From: Axinella damicornis
Taxonomy: Eukaryota > Porifera > Demospongiae > Axinellida > Axinellidae
Assembly: GCA_963931865.1 (NCBI GenBank)
Contig: OZ007510.1
Location: 188,501-252,500 of the forward strand
Direction of reading: 5' to 3'
DNA length: 64,000 bases
Each line of letters begins with the position of its first letter. The first letter of the stretch is position 1. Below are positions 44,768-56,000 of the stretch, piece after piece. A program made the translations under genes and the position numbers. The notes below the pieces were generated by a model that saw nothing but the letters and a program-made list of their open reading frames with translations, searched no databases and was not told where the DNA came from.

Positions 44768-47619
44768 GGGGGGTAGGTGTGTGCGAGCGTATGGGTGGGG
44801 ATGGGTGGTTATTTGCTACACTGCAGCTGACAGCCTTAAGGGCGTGGCTGAGGGTGTGGCTGAGGGTGTGGCTGAGGATGTGGCTGAGGGTGTGGCTGAG
44901 GGTGTGGCTGAGGGTGTGGCCCACCTGTAGCATGGAGTTGCAGTAGGCGTTGGGTATGTGGATCTCCAGCCCAGCAAACTTGGAGTCGTTGTAGTGGCCA
45001 AAATCAAACATCTCAATTCCTGCAAAGCACATCAACAAGGTAGACACATCACCATGGTAACCACTCAGTCGAACTTCCATTTGAAGTCTGACCATTCTTG
45101 TCACTCTGTGTCAGGCAGGGACACACGAGGTGAAGTGTCACAGCTGCTAAGTTATGTGCAGTATTACAGTGGGTGCGTGTACCACCAGGCTTCTCTTGAG
45201 TTTCAGCTCAGAACTGAACTACACGTAGCTTAATATCCACTTACTGGTACACACACCACACTTGAACTGACCTAGCTTGCTGGTACACACACCACACTTG
45301 AACTGACCTAGCTTGCTGGTACACACACCACACTTGAACTGACCTAGCTTGCTGGTACACACACCACACTTGAACTGACCTAGCTTGCTGGTACACACAC
45401 CACACGTGAACTGACCTAGCTTGCTGGTACACACACCACACTTGAACTGACCTAGCTTGCTGGTACACACACCACACTTGAACTGACCTAGCTTGCTAGT
45501 ACACACAGTTGGACTGACCTAGCTTGCTGGTACACACACCACACTTGAACTGGCCTAGCTTGCTGGTACACACACCACACTTGAACTGACCTAGCTTGCT
45601 GGTACACACACTTGAACTGACCTAGCTAACTTGCTGGTACACACACCACACTTGAACTGACCTAGCTTGCTGGTACACACACCACACTTGAACTGACCTA
45701 GCTTGCTGGTACACACACCACACTTGAACTGACCTAGCTTGCAGGTACACACACCACACTTGAACTGGCCTAGCTTGCTGGTACACACACCACACTTGAA
45801 CTGACCTAGCTTGCAGGTACACACACCACACTTGAACTGACCTAGCTTGCTGGTACACACACTTGAACTGACCTAGCTTGCTGGTACACACACCACACTT
45901 GAACTGACCTAGCTTGCTGGTACACACACCACACTTGAACTGACCTAGCTTGCTGGTACACACACCACACTTGAACTGACCTAGCTTGCTGGTACACACA
46001 CCACACTTGAACTGACCTAGCTTGCTGGTACACACACCACACGTGAACTGACCTAGCTTGCTGGTACACACAGTTGGACTGACCTAGCTTGCTGGTACAC
46101 ACAGTTGGACTGACCTAGCTTGGTGTACTTGATCTCAACTTGCCTGTACGGCTTGGGAACGAGAGACAGAGGATTGGTCTCTGCAGGAGGGCACAAATTG
46201 TCCATAACAAGACGCTTCACAGCAGAAGAGGCTGCATTCTTACCCCTCATCATGGGGGACTCTGGGACTCCCTCATTCCAATCCCTCTCCAGGTCATAGG
46301 GCACCTGGTTACGCAGGATGTGAACGGGTTTGGGAGCATGTCCCACAAACTGACTCATTTTCATGTTGCTGAGGACTTCTGGATCGATCATGGGGGCCCG
46401 CCTGTGCACGTGGTGGTGTACATGTGTGTGTGTGTGTGTGGAGCATGAACTAATACGCAAGTCTAAGGAGCATTGTCTGACCTTCTGGTAAACTTGGAGT
46501 TAGCACGCGGCCAATCTGACAGCAGGGGTCCACTGTGGGGGCAGAGCAGTGATAACACTAATGCAGGTATATTCACATGCCAAAACTGGCACAATATTTT
46601 CTACCAGTTATGGCACATTTTTTGAACTAAACCAAATTGGCAGAAACTACTGATGTGCCATTTCTGCCAAAAATGGAACAACGAACCAAAATTGATAGAA
46701 ACAGCACTCCTGGTGAGTGACAGCACTCCTGGTGAGTGACAGCATGCCAACGATACACAGTGAACCCAGACGTCTGCTGCATGAAGACTAGCTGCCACTT
46801 GTTGTGGAGGGCGTCCTGCATACTAGCCTTGTCTTCCGAATGAGACTATGCATGCAGTTACATGTACATGTGTGTATATATAGCAGACTAATGCGCTAGG
46901 TATCTTGGGCTAGGAATGAGATATGAAGCTGGGATTTGCACCATTGTGATCAGCGTGAATGGAGCATTCCAATGATGACCGTTTTGCTGTTGGTTGGATT
47001 TTGACCCAAAATCATGAAGATTATAGCCTTTGGCCGACTGCGATGTTTGACAAAAATGCGACTGAGATCATTTTTTTGGACATCATTGAAAGCCCAATTT
47101 ATCCTGACCACAATGGCACAGCCGCCAGCTTCATATCTCAGTCATATACTAGTGCAATGTTCAATATCAACTTTGGTTCATCGGCCCATTTTTGACAGAA
47201 ATGGCACCCTATAGAACAGGAGTGCTATTGGCATGTCAAAATGTGCCATAACTGAGAAATGGTTAGAAAATGTGCCCATTTTGGCACAAAACACACCACC
47301 ACTAATGGCATCATGTAAATATATAGTGCTCACTTAGAGGTGAGTGGCATTGGTACGGCAGAGAGAGGGGCGGAGTCTAGGTCACTGTCATCCCAGCTGA
47401 TGTGGGGCGCTGATTCAACCTGCATATGGTGGAGGAGTGTGGTAAGCTGGAAGGGGGGAGGAAACGATCATGGCCTGTACCTCATCAGGGAAGATGGATG
47501 GTTGTGCATAGGGGTTCAGTACTGGAGCCTCCCGGTCTGACCATAAATGCACAATACCTGCAAACACATACATACATACAGTGTGAACTAGCACACACAC
47601 ACACACACACAGCGTGGAC

Positions 47620-47665
<46 letters not shown>

Positions 47666-49859
47666 TGAACTTGAGATGACCCCACGTTCCTCACCACAGA
47701 CCATGTGACATTCCTCACCACACCCCACGTTCCTCACCACACCCCACGTTCCTCACCACACCCCACATTCCTCACCACAGACCACGTTCCTCACCACACC
47801 CAACATTCCTCACCACAGACCACGTTCCTCACCACACCCCACATTCCTCACCACAGACCACGTTCCTCACCACACCCAACATTCCTCACCACAGACCACG
47901 TTCCTCACCACACACCACGTTCCTCACCACAGACCACGTTCCTCACCACACCCAACATTCCTCACCACAGACCACGTTCCTCACCACACCCCACATTCCT
48001 CACCACAGACCACGTTCCTCACCACACCCAACATTCCTCACCACAGACCACGTTCCTCACCACACACCACGTTCCTCACCACACCCCACGTTCCTCACCA
48101 CAGACCACGTTCCTCACCACAGACCACGTTCCTCACCACAGGAGTCCCCAAAGGCAATGCCCTGGCAGGAAGGGGAGATATCAACGGTACAGGTGATGCT
48201 TCCCTCAGCGGGGGAGGAGAGCTGGTTGAGGAGCATCGTTGAGGGGGTGACCAGCCCCCGAAGGTTCAAGAACTGGAATTCTCCTAGCTGGGACACCACC
48301 AGGACGAGGGAGGGATGGAGGGGGATGCTGCGGAGGAGCAGCGGCTGGAGGAGAGGGACCGCCACCGGGGGGAGCGGGCGCAGTGCGCGGAGGTCAAACA
48401 CCTTCAGCTGGCACTCGACACACAGCTGACCATACCTGCAGAGAGTGCAGGGTATACACGGTGTAGCCAATGCCTGGCCATCCACAAACCACCAATGGAG
48501 ACAGTAGCGGCTAGCCTACAGTGCCATGGACATACCGATGTGTGAGTCCACAGGAGACCAGGTAGTGTCCGACCACAACCATGTCACACATGCCGGCATC
48601 GTGAGCTAAAAACGTGTTCACTATCTCCAGGGAGTTGGGTTCATGGATGCAAATCTGGTGTGTGCGTGTGTGTGACGTGGCTAAGTGAAAAACAATGGAG
48701 GCCGAGGAGAGTGAGCAGCACCTGCTACAAACTGCATTGCACTTGCCTTCCCGTGGACGTCAGCACTGCACACATACTGTTCCGAAGTCTTCAGCAGACA
48801 TGTCCCTGCACCTGTGGCAGTCTTGAGGGTAGTGGAGGGAGGAGAGGGAGATAGGAGGGAGGGAGGGAGGGAGGGAGAGGGGAAAGTGGGGAGGGAAAGA
48901 GGAGGGAGGGAAAGAGGAGGGAAGGGGAGATATACATGTAGTACACTAGCCAGTGTTGCAATGATCATTCTCATCTAGTGCCAACAGCTGGTGTGCAGCT
49001 CCCCACCTCTGCTGTGACTTCTGGCCGTGTGAGGTCAACAGAGATGATCTTGTTGGTATTGCAGCCCACGAGTAAGACCGTCTCATCCAGGTACAGCAGA
49101 CAGTGCATTTCAGCCATACTGGGCTCATCCCTGGGGGAGGAGGAGGGGAGGGAGAGTGGGAGGGAGGAGGGAAGGAGGGGTGGGAGAGTGGGAGGGGGGA
49201 GGGGAGGGAATAGGGCGTGAAGAGGGGGGATAGAGCAGAGGGAAAGACTTATGGGAAGAGACATGCTGCCTCATTAACACACTTCATGGTGTAGAGGGGT
49301 AGTCCAGTGCGGGTGGTATAGCGCAGTTCCCCGGGGGTGATCGAGAGCAGCCCATTGGGCGTTGGTTGCAGCTGCCGGATGTCCCCCTGGTGGGCCTGAA
49401 ATGCCGTGTACTTCTCCAGGCCGGGGCCGTAGAATGAGGTTATGTGGCCCTTCAAGCAAGAAATGGAACATACAAGGTAACTTGCTGGCCGCAGAACCCA
49501 CACCTCACAGGGCAAATTTATATCATGGTGCATGCCAGGCCCATACCAGGCAGCCTAGTTTCTACTCCTCCAGTTTTTGATAGCTTGCAGTATGCGCTAA
49601 CCCTAACCTCCTCCGTTTTTGCATACTGCAAGTGATCAAAAACTGGAGGTGCAGAAGGCCTGGGACCTTCGATATTATATATTGAAGAGAAGAGGACAAC
49701 TTATGATAATGCTACTCGTCAGTCTTAGCTCACGCCATAGGTGGCTGCCCAGAGGAGATCCTCCTGTGGATCAAAAACCACCGAGGAGACACCGTATTCA
49801 TCTCCGCGGAAGCAGCTGGCCAGCTTCAGCTCCTGGAATTGACCCAATTCGTACTCCAT
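40522..49859 (-). CDS. PAN2: PAN2, catalytic subunit of the PAN2-PAN3 deadenylase
   Basis: 23 exons (minus): 49734-49859, 49283-49449, 49007-49130, 48747-48821, 48536-48654, 48137-48435, 47481-47557, 47334-47419, 46482-46532, 46115-46401, 44925-45019, 44457-44732, 43902-44354, 43554-43766, 43319-43438, 42776-42835, 42573-42663, 42339-42493, 42135-42220, 42010-42067, 41711-41890, 40771-40864 and 40522-40688. They total 3459 nt and give 1152 aa (human 1202). The N-terminal WD40 region starts [16 protein letters not shown]. The PAN3-binding linker has PPLLSDWP-type DWPRANSKF. The inactive USP fold has [19 protein letters not shown] and [14 protein letters not shown]. The DEDD exonuclease has [11 protein letters not shown] (D,E), [17 protein letters not shown] (D) and [13 protein letters not shown] (H,D), so all catalytic residues are present. 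PAN2-PAN3 starts mRNA poly(A) shortening in the cytoplasm. Intron 4 uses a GC donor. Introns 6, 10, 11, 15 and 21 contain minisatellites. Confidence 0.96.
40920..41660. repeat. ~37-bp minisatellite in PAN2 intron 21
   Basis: Units of GTGCAGTGAGGGGTGTGTAA followed by AGTGGGCCCGGGGCT, ~20 copies with deletions. On the transcript strand each unit contains CACACCCCTCACTGCACAG, an acceptor-like stretch. A 390-aa frame through the array is an artefact that joins exons 21 and 22. Confidence 0.93.
42724..42765. mobile_element. Minimal hairpin MITE filling PAN2 intron 16
   Basis: AGCCTCGTTCCCAGGC ... GCCTGGGAACGAGGCT is a perfect 16-bp stem with a ~10-bp loop. PAN2 intron 16 spans 42664-42775, so the hairpin begins about 10 bp past the donor. 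Confidence 0.85.
42845..43270. repeat. GGAGGAGGGGGCAATG minisatellite in PAN2 intron 15
   Basis: Irregular ~14-16-bp units of GCAATGGAGGAGGGG/A. On the transcript strand they are C/T-rich (CCTCCTCCATTG) and run into the acceptor CCAATGCTCAG at 42836. Confidence 0.9.
43810..43846. repeat. G homopolymer with adjoining TG repeat
   Basis: A (TG)n tract followed by ~35 G lies in PAN2 intron 13. In the transcript it is a C homopolymer followed by (CA)n, upstream of the exon starting at 43766. Confidence 0.85.
44838..44918. repeat. 12-bp repeat GTGGCTGAGGGT next to a PAN2 donor
   Basis: Seven copies of GTGGCTGAGGGT end within a few bases of the donor CAG|GTGGGC of the exon ending at 44925. Confidence 0.85.
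45240..46130. repeat. 36-bp minisatellite carrying the exon-10 5' splice site (PAN2 intron 10)
   Basis: About 26 units of GTACACACACCACACTTGAA followed by CTGACCTAGCTTGCTG; shorter units lack CACCACACTTG. On the transcript strand each unit reads CAAGCTAG|GTCAGT, exactly the exon 10/intron 10 junction (AAGCTAG|GTCAGT at 46115/46114). The first units directly follow the true donor. Cys/Gln-rich frames here are artefacts. Confidence 0.95.
46578..47287. mobile_element. ~710-bp element with ~125-bp terminal inverted repeats
   Basis: The left arm starts TGCCAAAACTGGCACAAT and passes through CCAGTTATGGCACATTTT and TGCCATTTCTGCCAAAAATG. The right arm (47152-47287) is its diverged reverse complement, ending AAAATGTGCCCATTTTGGCA. 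It lies in PAN2 intron 8. The interior includes a duplicated CACTCCTGGTGAGTGACAG. No target duplication or coding region was recognised. Confidence 0.75.
47580..47662. repeat. (CA)n microsatellite in PAN2 intron 6
   Basis: Two CA-repeat blocks are separated by GCGTGGACTAA. Sequence-length polymorphism is likely. Confidence 0.9.
47690..48136. repeat. Minisatellite carrying the exon-6 5' splice site (PAN2 intron 6)
   Basis: Alternating units CCTCACCACAGACCACGTT and CCTCACCACACCCCACATT (about 19 bp, >20 copies). On the transcript strand they read TGTG|GTGAGG, identical to the exon 6 donor CTCCTGTG|GTGAGG at 48137/48136, which is the first member of the array. A 163-aa frame across the array is an artefact. 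Confidence 0.93.
48841..48930. repeat. GGGA-rich purine stretch in PAN2 intron 3
   Basis: GGAGGGAGGGAGGGAGGGAG and related sequence between exons 3 and 4. A similar stretch in intron 2 lies at 49134-49225. On the transcript strand these are C/T-rich tracts. Confidence 0.8.
49568..49648. repeat. Near-perfect ~28-bp hairpin in PAN2 intron 1
   Basis: CTCCAGTTTTTGATAGCTTG... pairs with ...CAAGTGATCAAAAACTGGAG; GCAGTATGC / GCATACTGC closes the inner part. It is flanked by CCAGGC / GCCTGG, as in the other hairpin MITEs. Confidence 0.8.
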
Positions 49860-50091
49860 AACTCATCTTATCATGGTCACGTTCCGATACCACGGTCCGC
49901 ACCCAGTACTGGGTCATGATCCCATACTGCCTCCCACGTGTGAGCTCTGGGCGACGTAGGTTGGACGTTGCTGATCGTCGTTCCAACGTCCACAGGCCGC
50001 GATGTTATAGTGAGAGACACATCTGCAGACTTTTAGACCGGATGTCGTCTCCTTTTGTTAAGAACTTGAGAATTTTCTGCAGAAGTAGGAG
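49860..50091. promoter_or_regulatory. Divergent promoter region PAN2 / ICE1
   Basis: 232 bp separate the two start codons. It must contain both transcription starts or overlap the first exons. No TATA box was recognised. Confidence 0.55.
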
Positions 50092-53000
50092 ATGTCAGTA
50101 CCGATACTGAGCGAATGGCTTGCTCCAGAGGCCGTCGGAGCCTCGCTACAGGTAACCGGAGCCAGGGGGTACATACTATCTGTCTGTGTGTGGCTAGGGT
50201 ATAGTGCTGTGCTGTTGTAGCGTACGTTGATAGCTGAAATTTTGCCTGATCGGGGTTCCATTCCAATTGGTGCTCACCCTCCTGCAGCGGGAAGGTGTAG
50301 TGGAGGTTGGTCCAACCAAACGTGAGAAGATGAAGAACTTCATGGCGCTCAAGAACAAGATTGTCAAAACCGAGTGAGTTGGCAAAGGCTATGAAAGTGA
50401 CTTGGTAATATATACGTCCAGTGGTATGTTGCCCCGCCCCATTCTTAATTAAGCTTAGTATGAAGCTCAAGATGTCTATGTGGTGTTGCATGTGTGTCCA
50501 TATATACAGTACAGTACTCCTCCCTCTGCAGTGAGCTGATCGTGCGCTACCAGGTGAGGGCCAGGGAGTGTGAGCAGTACAAGGGAAGGTTGGCTGGCCT
50601 TGAGCAAGCCAACACGGGGCTCCGTGCCGAGCTGCAGGTGTTGCACAAGGTGGGAAACTATCAGTAGCACTCAGAGAGGAGTGAGGGCATCGTACTTGCT
50701 GTTGGCTGAGTGAAATGTGTCAGTGTCTCTTGTGTGACTCTCTGCCACAGGAGAATGGAGGATTGAAGTTGTCTCTGCAGACTGTGCAGCAGCAGCTGCT
50801 GGAGCTGGAGGAGAACAGAAGAGTGGACGAGGTTGGCCCACACTCCACATCATGCCAACTTGACATATTCACATATTCACATTCACATTCACCCGTGAAC
50901 ATGCATTGCATACACACACATCCACACATATTCACAAATGCGCGCGCACACACACACACGCATACACACATACACACACACACACACACAGGTGATGATA
51001 CAGCAGCTGACAGCCCAGGTGGAGAAGCTGAGAACGGAGTTGAGAATGGAGTTGAGGACGGAGAGGATTGCAGAGTCTCACAGGGAGAAGACTGAGGAGT
51101 GAGTCCCACAGAGTACTTTCAGCAGCTCTTGTTTTGTGCATGTGCCATCTCTCCCAACATTCACACCCAACTTCCACCATTCCAACACCGCACACGCCAT
51201 CTCCCACCCCCCCTCCCCAACACACACTCATGTACACAGAAAAGACAGGTGGCTGAGGCAGTACCAGAGCCTGAGGCGACAGTTTGAGGCCTACAAACAA
51301 GGTAGGTTTCACCTCTTAATCATTACATCTCATTAGCTAGTCTCTTTGTATCCTTGCTATATCATTAACCACTGTGTTCCCCTCCCAGTTCATGCCAAGG
51401 CCACCCTGAGGCCAGCCAGACAAAGACGTACCTCCGACGCTAGCACAACTAGCTCCCTGGCTACTGTCAGCAGCCCTGGCTACATCCCTGTCTTCCAGAA
51501 CTCGCCTATGAGCATCTTCTCCCTGCCTGACACCATGGAGGGGCACGTCCCTCTGGAGGACCTGCTGGGTGGTGAACCCTCCTCCAGCACGAACGATGGG
51601 GAAGGTGACATTACTGTGGTATCGGCCGGCCCAGGGGACATCAGCTGCCCAGAGGATGACATGTGCCCAGAGGACCCACCACCTGCAGAGCCGCAGAATG
51701 GAAACTTGAATCTCTTGCCAGTTCCTAGCTCCTGCCACGATTATGACCCTGCTGTACCCCAGGACACGTCTACCTCTGCTGTCCAACTCTCCATGGAGGC
51801 CAACCGTCCACCTACGACTGACAATGGAGAGGACAGCTCAGATGATGCTCTGAGTGTGTCGGACTCGAGCTCCGTGTGTAGCGATTCCAGTCTGGATGGC
51901 CTCGCTGACTACCTCAACAGCTCACAAGAAACAACAGGTGCAGCGACCTCCTCCGTCCATCCCAGTGTGCCTGACTCACAGAAGCTGGCACTGGTAGAGA
52001 CCAGCACTCATTCTCCTGTGGTTCTGGCCTGTGAGAGCTTATTGGTTGGTCTGCAGAGTAACCCGGCACCTCGTGGTACGGAGGGAGTGCTGTTGGACCA
52101 AGGCAGTGCTGTGGAGTGGAGAGCCTCACACAGGGAGGGGGCAACTGCTGTAGACACACACACTGTAGACTCTCGTCATCCTCAGGAGGAGCCAGTCCCA
52201 GAGCTGATGCTACATGTACCCAGCACCTGCAATTTTGTAACTGACTCCAGCATTAGTGAGGAGAATGACTTGGACGATATTGATATCGCTTTATTTTTGG
52301 AGGTAGATGGTTTTCTGTCCCCCCTCCCATTTTCCCCCCATCGTACCCTCCAAACGCTCTCCCCTCTCCCCCCTACACCTGTGCCCAGGGCCAGCCATCA
52401 CATCAGCCCACCTTTCTTGTCTCCCATCGCCCTCCGGGAGCCCACGATTTCGCCTCTCCCACCGACCCCAAGCAGAGATGAAAACAGTATCCAGCAATTG
52501 CCAGCTCACCCAAACCCTCTGCCACAGTTTGCAGACAATGCTCCGATGGGGCTGCACATTCCAAAGCCTTTTGTTGCAGTAGGCTCTAGCCCCAGCCGTC
52601 ACAAACTGGCATGCAAGCAGTTGAAACTTTCCGAATCAAGCCTGTTCTCTCCACCATTCGACTCGGCTGATCAGGCAACACTGGGCTTATCTGGGAAGCG
52701 TCTCTCTGTGCCACCCAGTGAGGTAGCATTTGAAGCTACAAGTCTGGAGCTTCACTGTCAGTTGAGAGAGGGGACGAAACAGTCACAGGACGACAGAAAG
52801 AAGACAGCGGAAGCGTTGAGCAGTGACAGTATAGGGATGGTACAGGAGGCAGTGACCACACCTACACAGGAGATGAATGCGGAAACGTCAGCTAAATGGG
52901 GTGAACAAGACTCACAGGATGACGACTCTAGTATCACAATCCCACCATCTGCAGTGGGCAGCGCTGCAATTGTCGACCCTATGCTAACAACTTCCAAGGA

Positions 53001-56000
53001 CATTGCCATGGTTGTGGGTCTCTTTGGCAGTGATTCAGACGCAGAGGAGGGTGAGATACTTGGCAGTGACGGGGAGGAGGAGGAGGTGTTTCACAACAGC
53101 AAGGGAAACAGTGAGATAGTTGACAAGGGAGAGGAGGAGAGTGAGATACTTGATGAGGGAGAGGAGGAGACAGTTGACAGTGCGGAAGAAGGGGAGGTTA
53201 AGAGAGCTGACGGGGGAGAGGAGGAGGTTGTTGACAATGGTGGAGAGGAGGGTGAGATTGTGGATGAGGAAGAGAAAGATGAAATGGTTGATGGGGGACA
53301 GGAGGAGACAGTTGACAGGAGAGAGGAGAAGGGTGAGGACGTTGGCTGGGGAGAGATGGAGACCATTGACAGTGGGAGAGCGGACGAGAAGGAGACAATT
53401 GGCAGTGGGAGAGCGGACGAGAGGGAGACAATTGACAGTGGGAGAGCGGACGAGAGGGAGACAATTGACAGTGGGAGAGCGGACGAGGAGGAGACAATTG
53501 ACAGTGGGAGAGCGGACGAGAAGGAGACCATTGACAGTGGGAGAGCAGACGAGAAGGAGACCATTGACAGTGGGAGAGTGGACGAGAAGGAGACCATTGA
53601 CAGAAGAGAGGAGACAGTTGACAGTGGAGGAGAGGAGAAAGGGGAGATAATTGACAAGGGAGAGGAGACAGTTGACAGTGGAGGAGAGGAGGAAGGGGAG
53701 ATAATTGACAAGGGAGAGGAGACAGTTGACAGTGGAGGAGAGGAGGAAGGGGAGATAATTGATAAGGGAGAGGAGACAGTTGACAGTGGAGGAGAGGAGG
53801 AAGGGGAGATAGTTGACAAGGGAGAGGAGACAGTTGACAGTGGAGGAGAGGAGGAAGGGGAGATAGTTGACAAGGGAGAGGAGACAGTTGACAGTGGAGG
53901 AGAGGAGGAAGGGGAGATAATTGACAGGGGAGACGAGACAGTTGACAATGGAGGAGAGGAGGAAGGGGAGATAATTGACAGGGGAGACGAGACCGCTAAC
54001 AATGCAGGAGAGGAGACGGTTGACAGTGGAGGAGAGGAGGAAGTTGACGGGAGAGAGAGGATAGTTGGCAACCATGAAGAAGGTGAGGTAGTGGGCACTG
54101 TGACAGAGGAGAAGAGGGAGGTAGTTGACAGTGAAAGAGAGGAGGAAAGCTGGGCAATTGGCAACAAGGGAGAGCACAGCACTTCAACTGGAAGTGAAGG
54201 GGAGGGTTCTCAAGGGACTGAGAGGCGGAGTGCTAGGCTGCAGCAAGGAAGGACAGAGGACACGTTTAGCCAGCTAATACACCCTGCATACAATCTCAGG
54301 ACGGGAAGGAAGAAGCCCAGAGGCCCTCTTTCTGGCTTACCCCAGCAGTCTCGTGTGGGAGGGAGAAGAGCGAGCTGTGAGAAGGTGAGCATGCCTCCCA
54401 GGAAGAAGCAGAGGATGGAGGAGCCTCCGCCCTGCCAGAGCCCCCCTGCACTGGAGGCCACCCCTGAGAACGTGTTGCCTGGATATCGGTTGCGTTCCCG
54501 CTGTGTTAACTTCTGGCAGGCTTCGCCCAAGAGGAGAAGACTGTCTTCCAGTGAAAGCAAGGTACCTCCTCTCAACTCTGCACACACCACCATACACAAC
54601 TATACACCACCTTCCGCAGCTGCACACACCACCATACACAGCTGCATACACCACCTTCCGCAGCTGCACACACCACCATACGCAGCTGCACACACCACCT
54701 TCCACAGCTGCACACACCACCATACACAGCTGCACACACCACCATACACAGCTGCACACACCACAGCTGCACACGTCACGTCACCACCATACACAGCTGC
54801 ACACAGTCCACACACCACAGCTGCACACAGTCCACACACCACAGCTGCACACAGTCCACACACCACAGCTGCACACAGTCCACACACCACAGCTGCACAC
54901 ACCACCATACACAGCTGCAATTCCACTACGTTTTCATTTCGCATCCTCTTCTACTCTCTCCGACAGGATGACTCTCCTCCCCCACAGAAGGTGATGAAAG
55001 TGGCACCTCCAGAGTGTGCACGTGACACCGGTAACCCATCAGAATATAATCCTAACCCTCTTGTAAGGACCAGGACGAATTCAGAGAAGCTTCCAGTGAA
55101 TGATGTCCCTGCTGCTGTCAGTGAGGGCGCCGAAACAGAATCTGAGGAGCTGACATTGGACAATGGCCCAGCTTCTACCAGTGTGAGAGACCTGGACATG
55201 CTGACATTGGTCAATAACCGAGCTGTTACCAGTGTGAGAACCAGGAGAGGCTCGGAGAAGCTGCCAGTGGACAGTGGCGCAGTGGGAACCAAAAGAAGCG
55301 CAGGGAAGCTGCTGTTGGACAATCGTCCAGCTACAACCTGTAAGAAGGCCAAGAAAGGTTCAGTGAAACTACCCGTGGACAGTGACCCAGCTGTTGCTAG
55401 CGTGAGAACCAGGAGTGACTCAGAGAAGCTGCCATTCAGCAGTGACCCAGCTGTTGCTAGTGTGAGAACCAAGAGTGACTCAGAGAAGCTGCCATTCAGC
55501 AGTGACCCAGCTGCTACCAGGAGAGACTCGGAGAAGCTGCCATTCAGTAATGACCCAGCTGCTACCAGGAGAGACTCAGAGAAGCTGCCATTCAGCAATG
55601 ACCCAGCTGCTACCAGGAGAGACTCAGAGAAGCTGCCATTCAGCAATGACCCAGCTGCTACCAGGAGAGACTCGGAGAAGCTGCCATTCAGTAATGACCC
55701 AGCTGCTACCAGGAGAGACTCAGAGAAGCTGCCATTCAGCAATGACCCAGCTGCTACCAGGAGAGACTCAGAGAAGCTGCCATTCAGCAATGACCCAGCT
55801 GCTACCAGGAGAGACTCGGAGAAGCTGCCATTCAGTAATGACCCAGCTGCTACCAGGAGAGACTCAGAGAAGCTGCCATTCAGTAATGACCCAGCTGCTA
55901 CCAGGAGAGACTCAGAGAAGCTGCCATTCAGCAATGACCCAGCTGCTACCAGGAGAGACTCAGAGAAGCTGCCATTCAGCAATGACCCAGCTGCTACCAG

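Noticed and set aside
45240..46130. CRISPR-like array
   Set aside because: The units are contiguous without unique spacers, and the context is a eukaryotic intron.
53035..54182. 363-380-aa minus-strand frames
   Set aside because: They are the antisense of the acidic coding repeats of ICE1.
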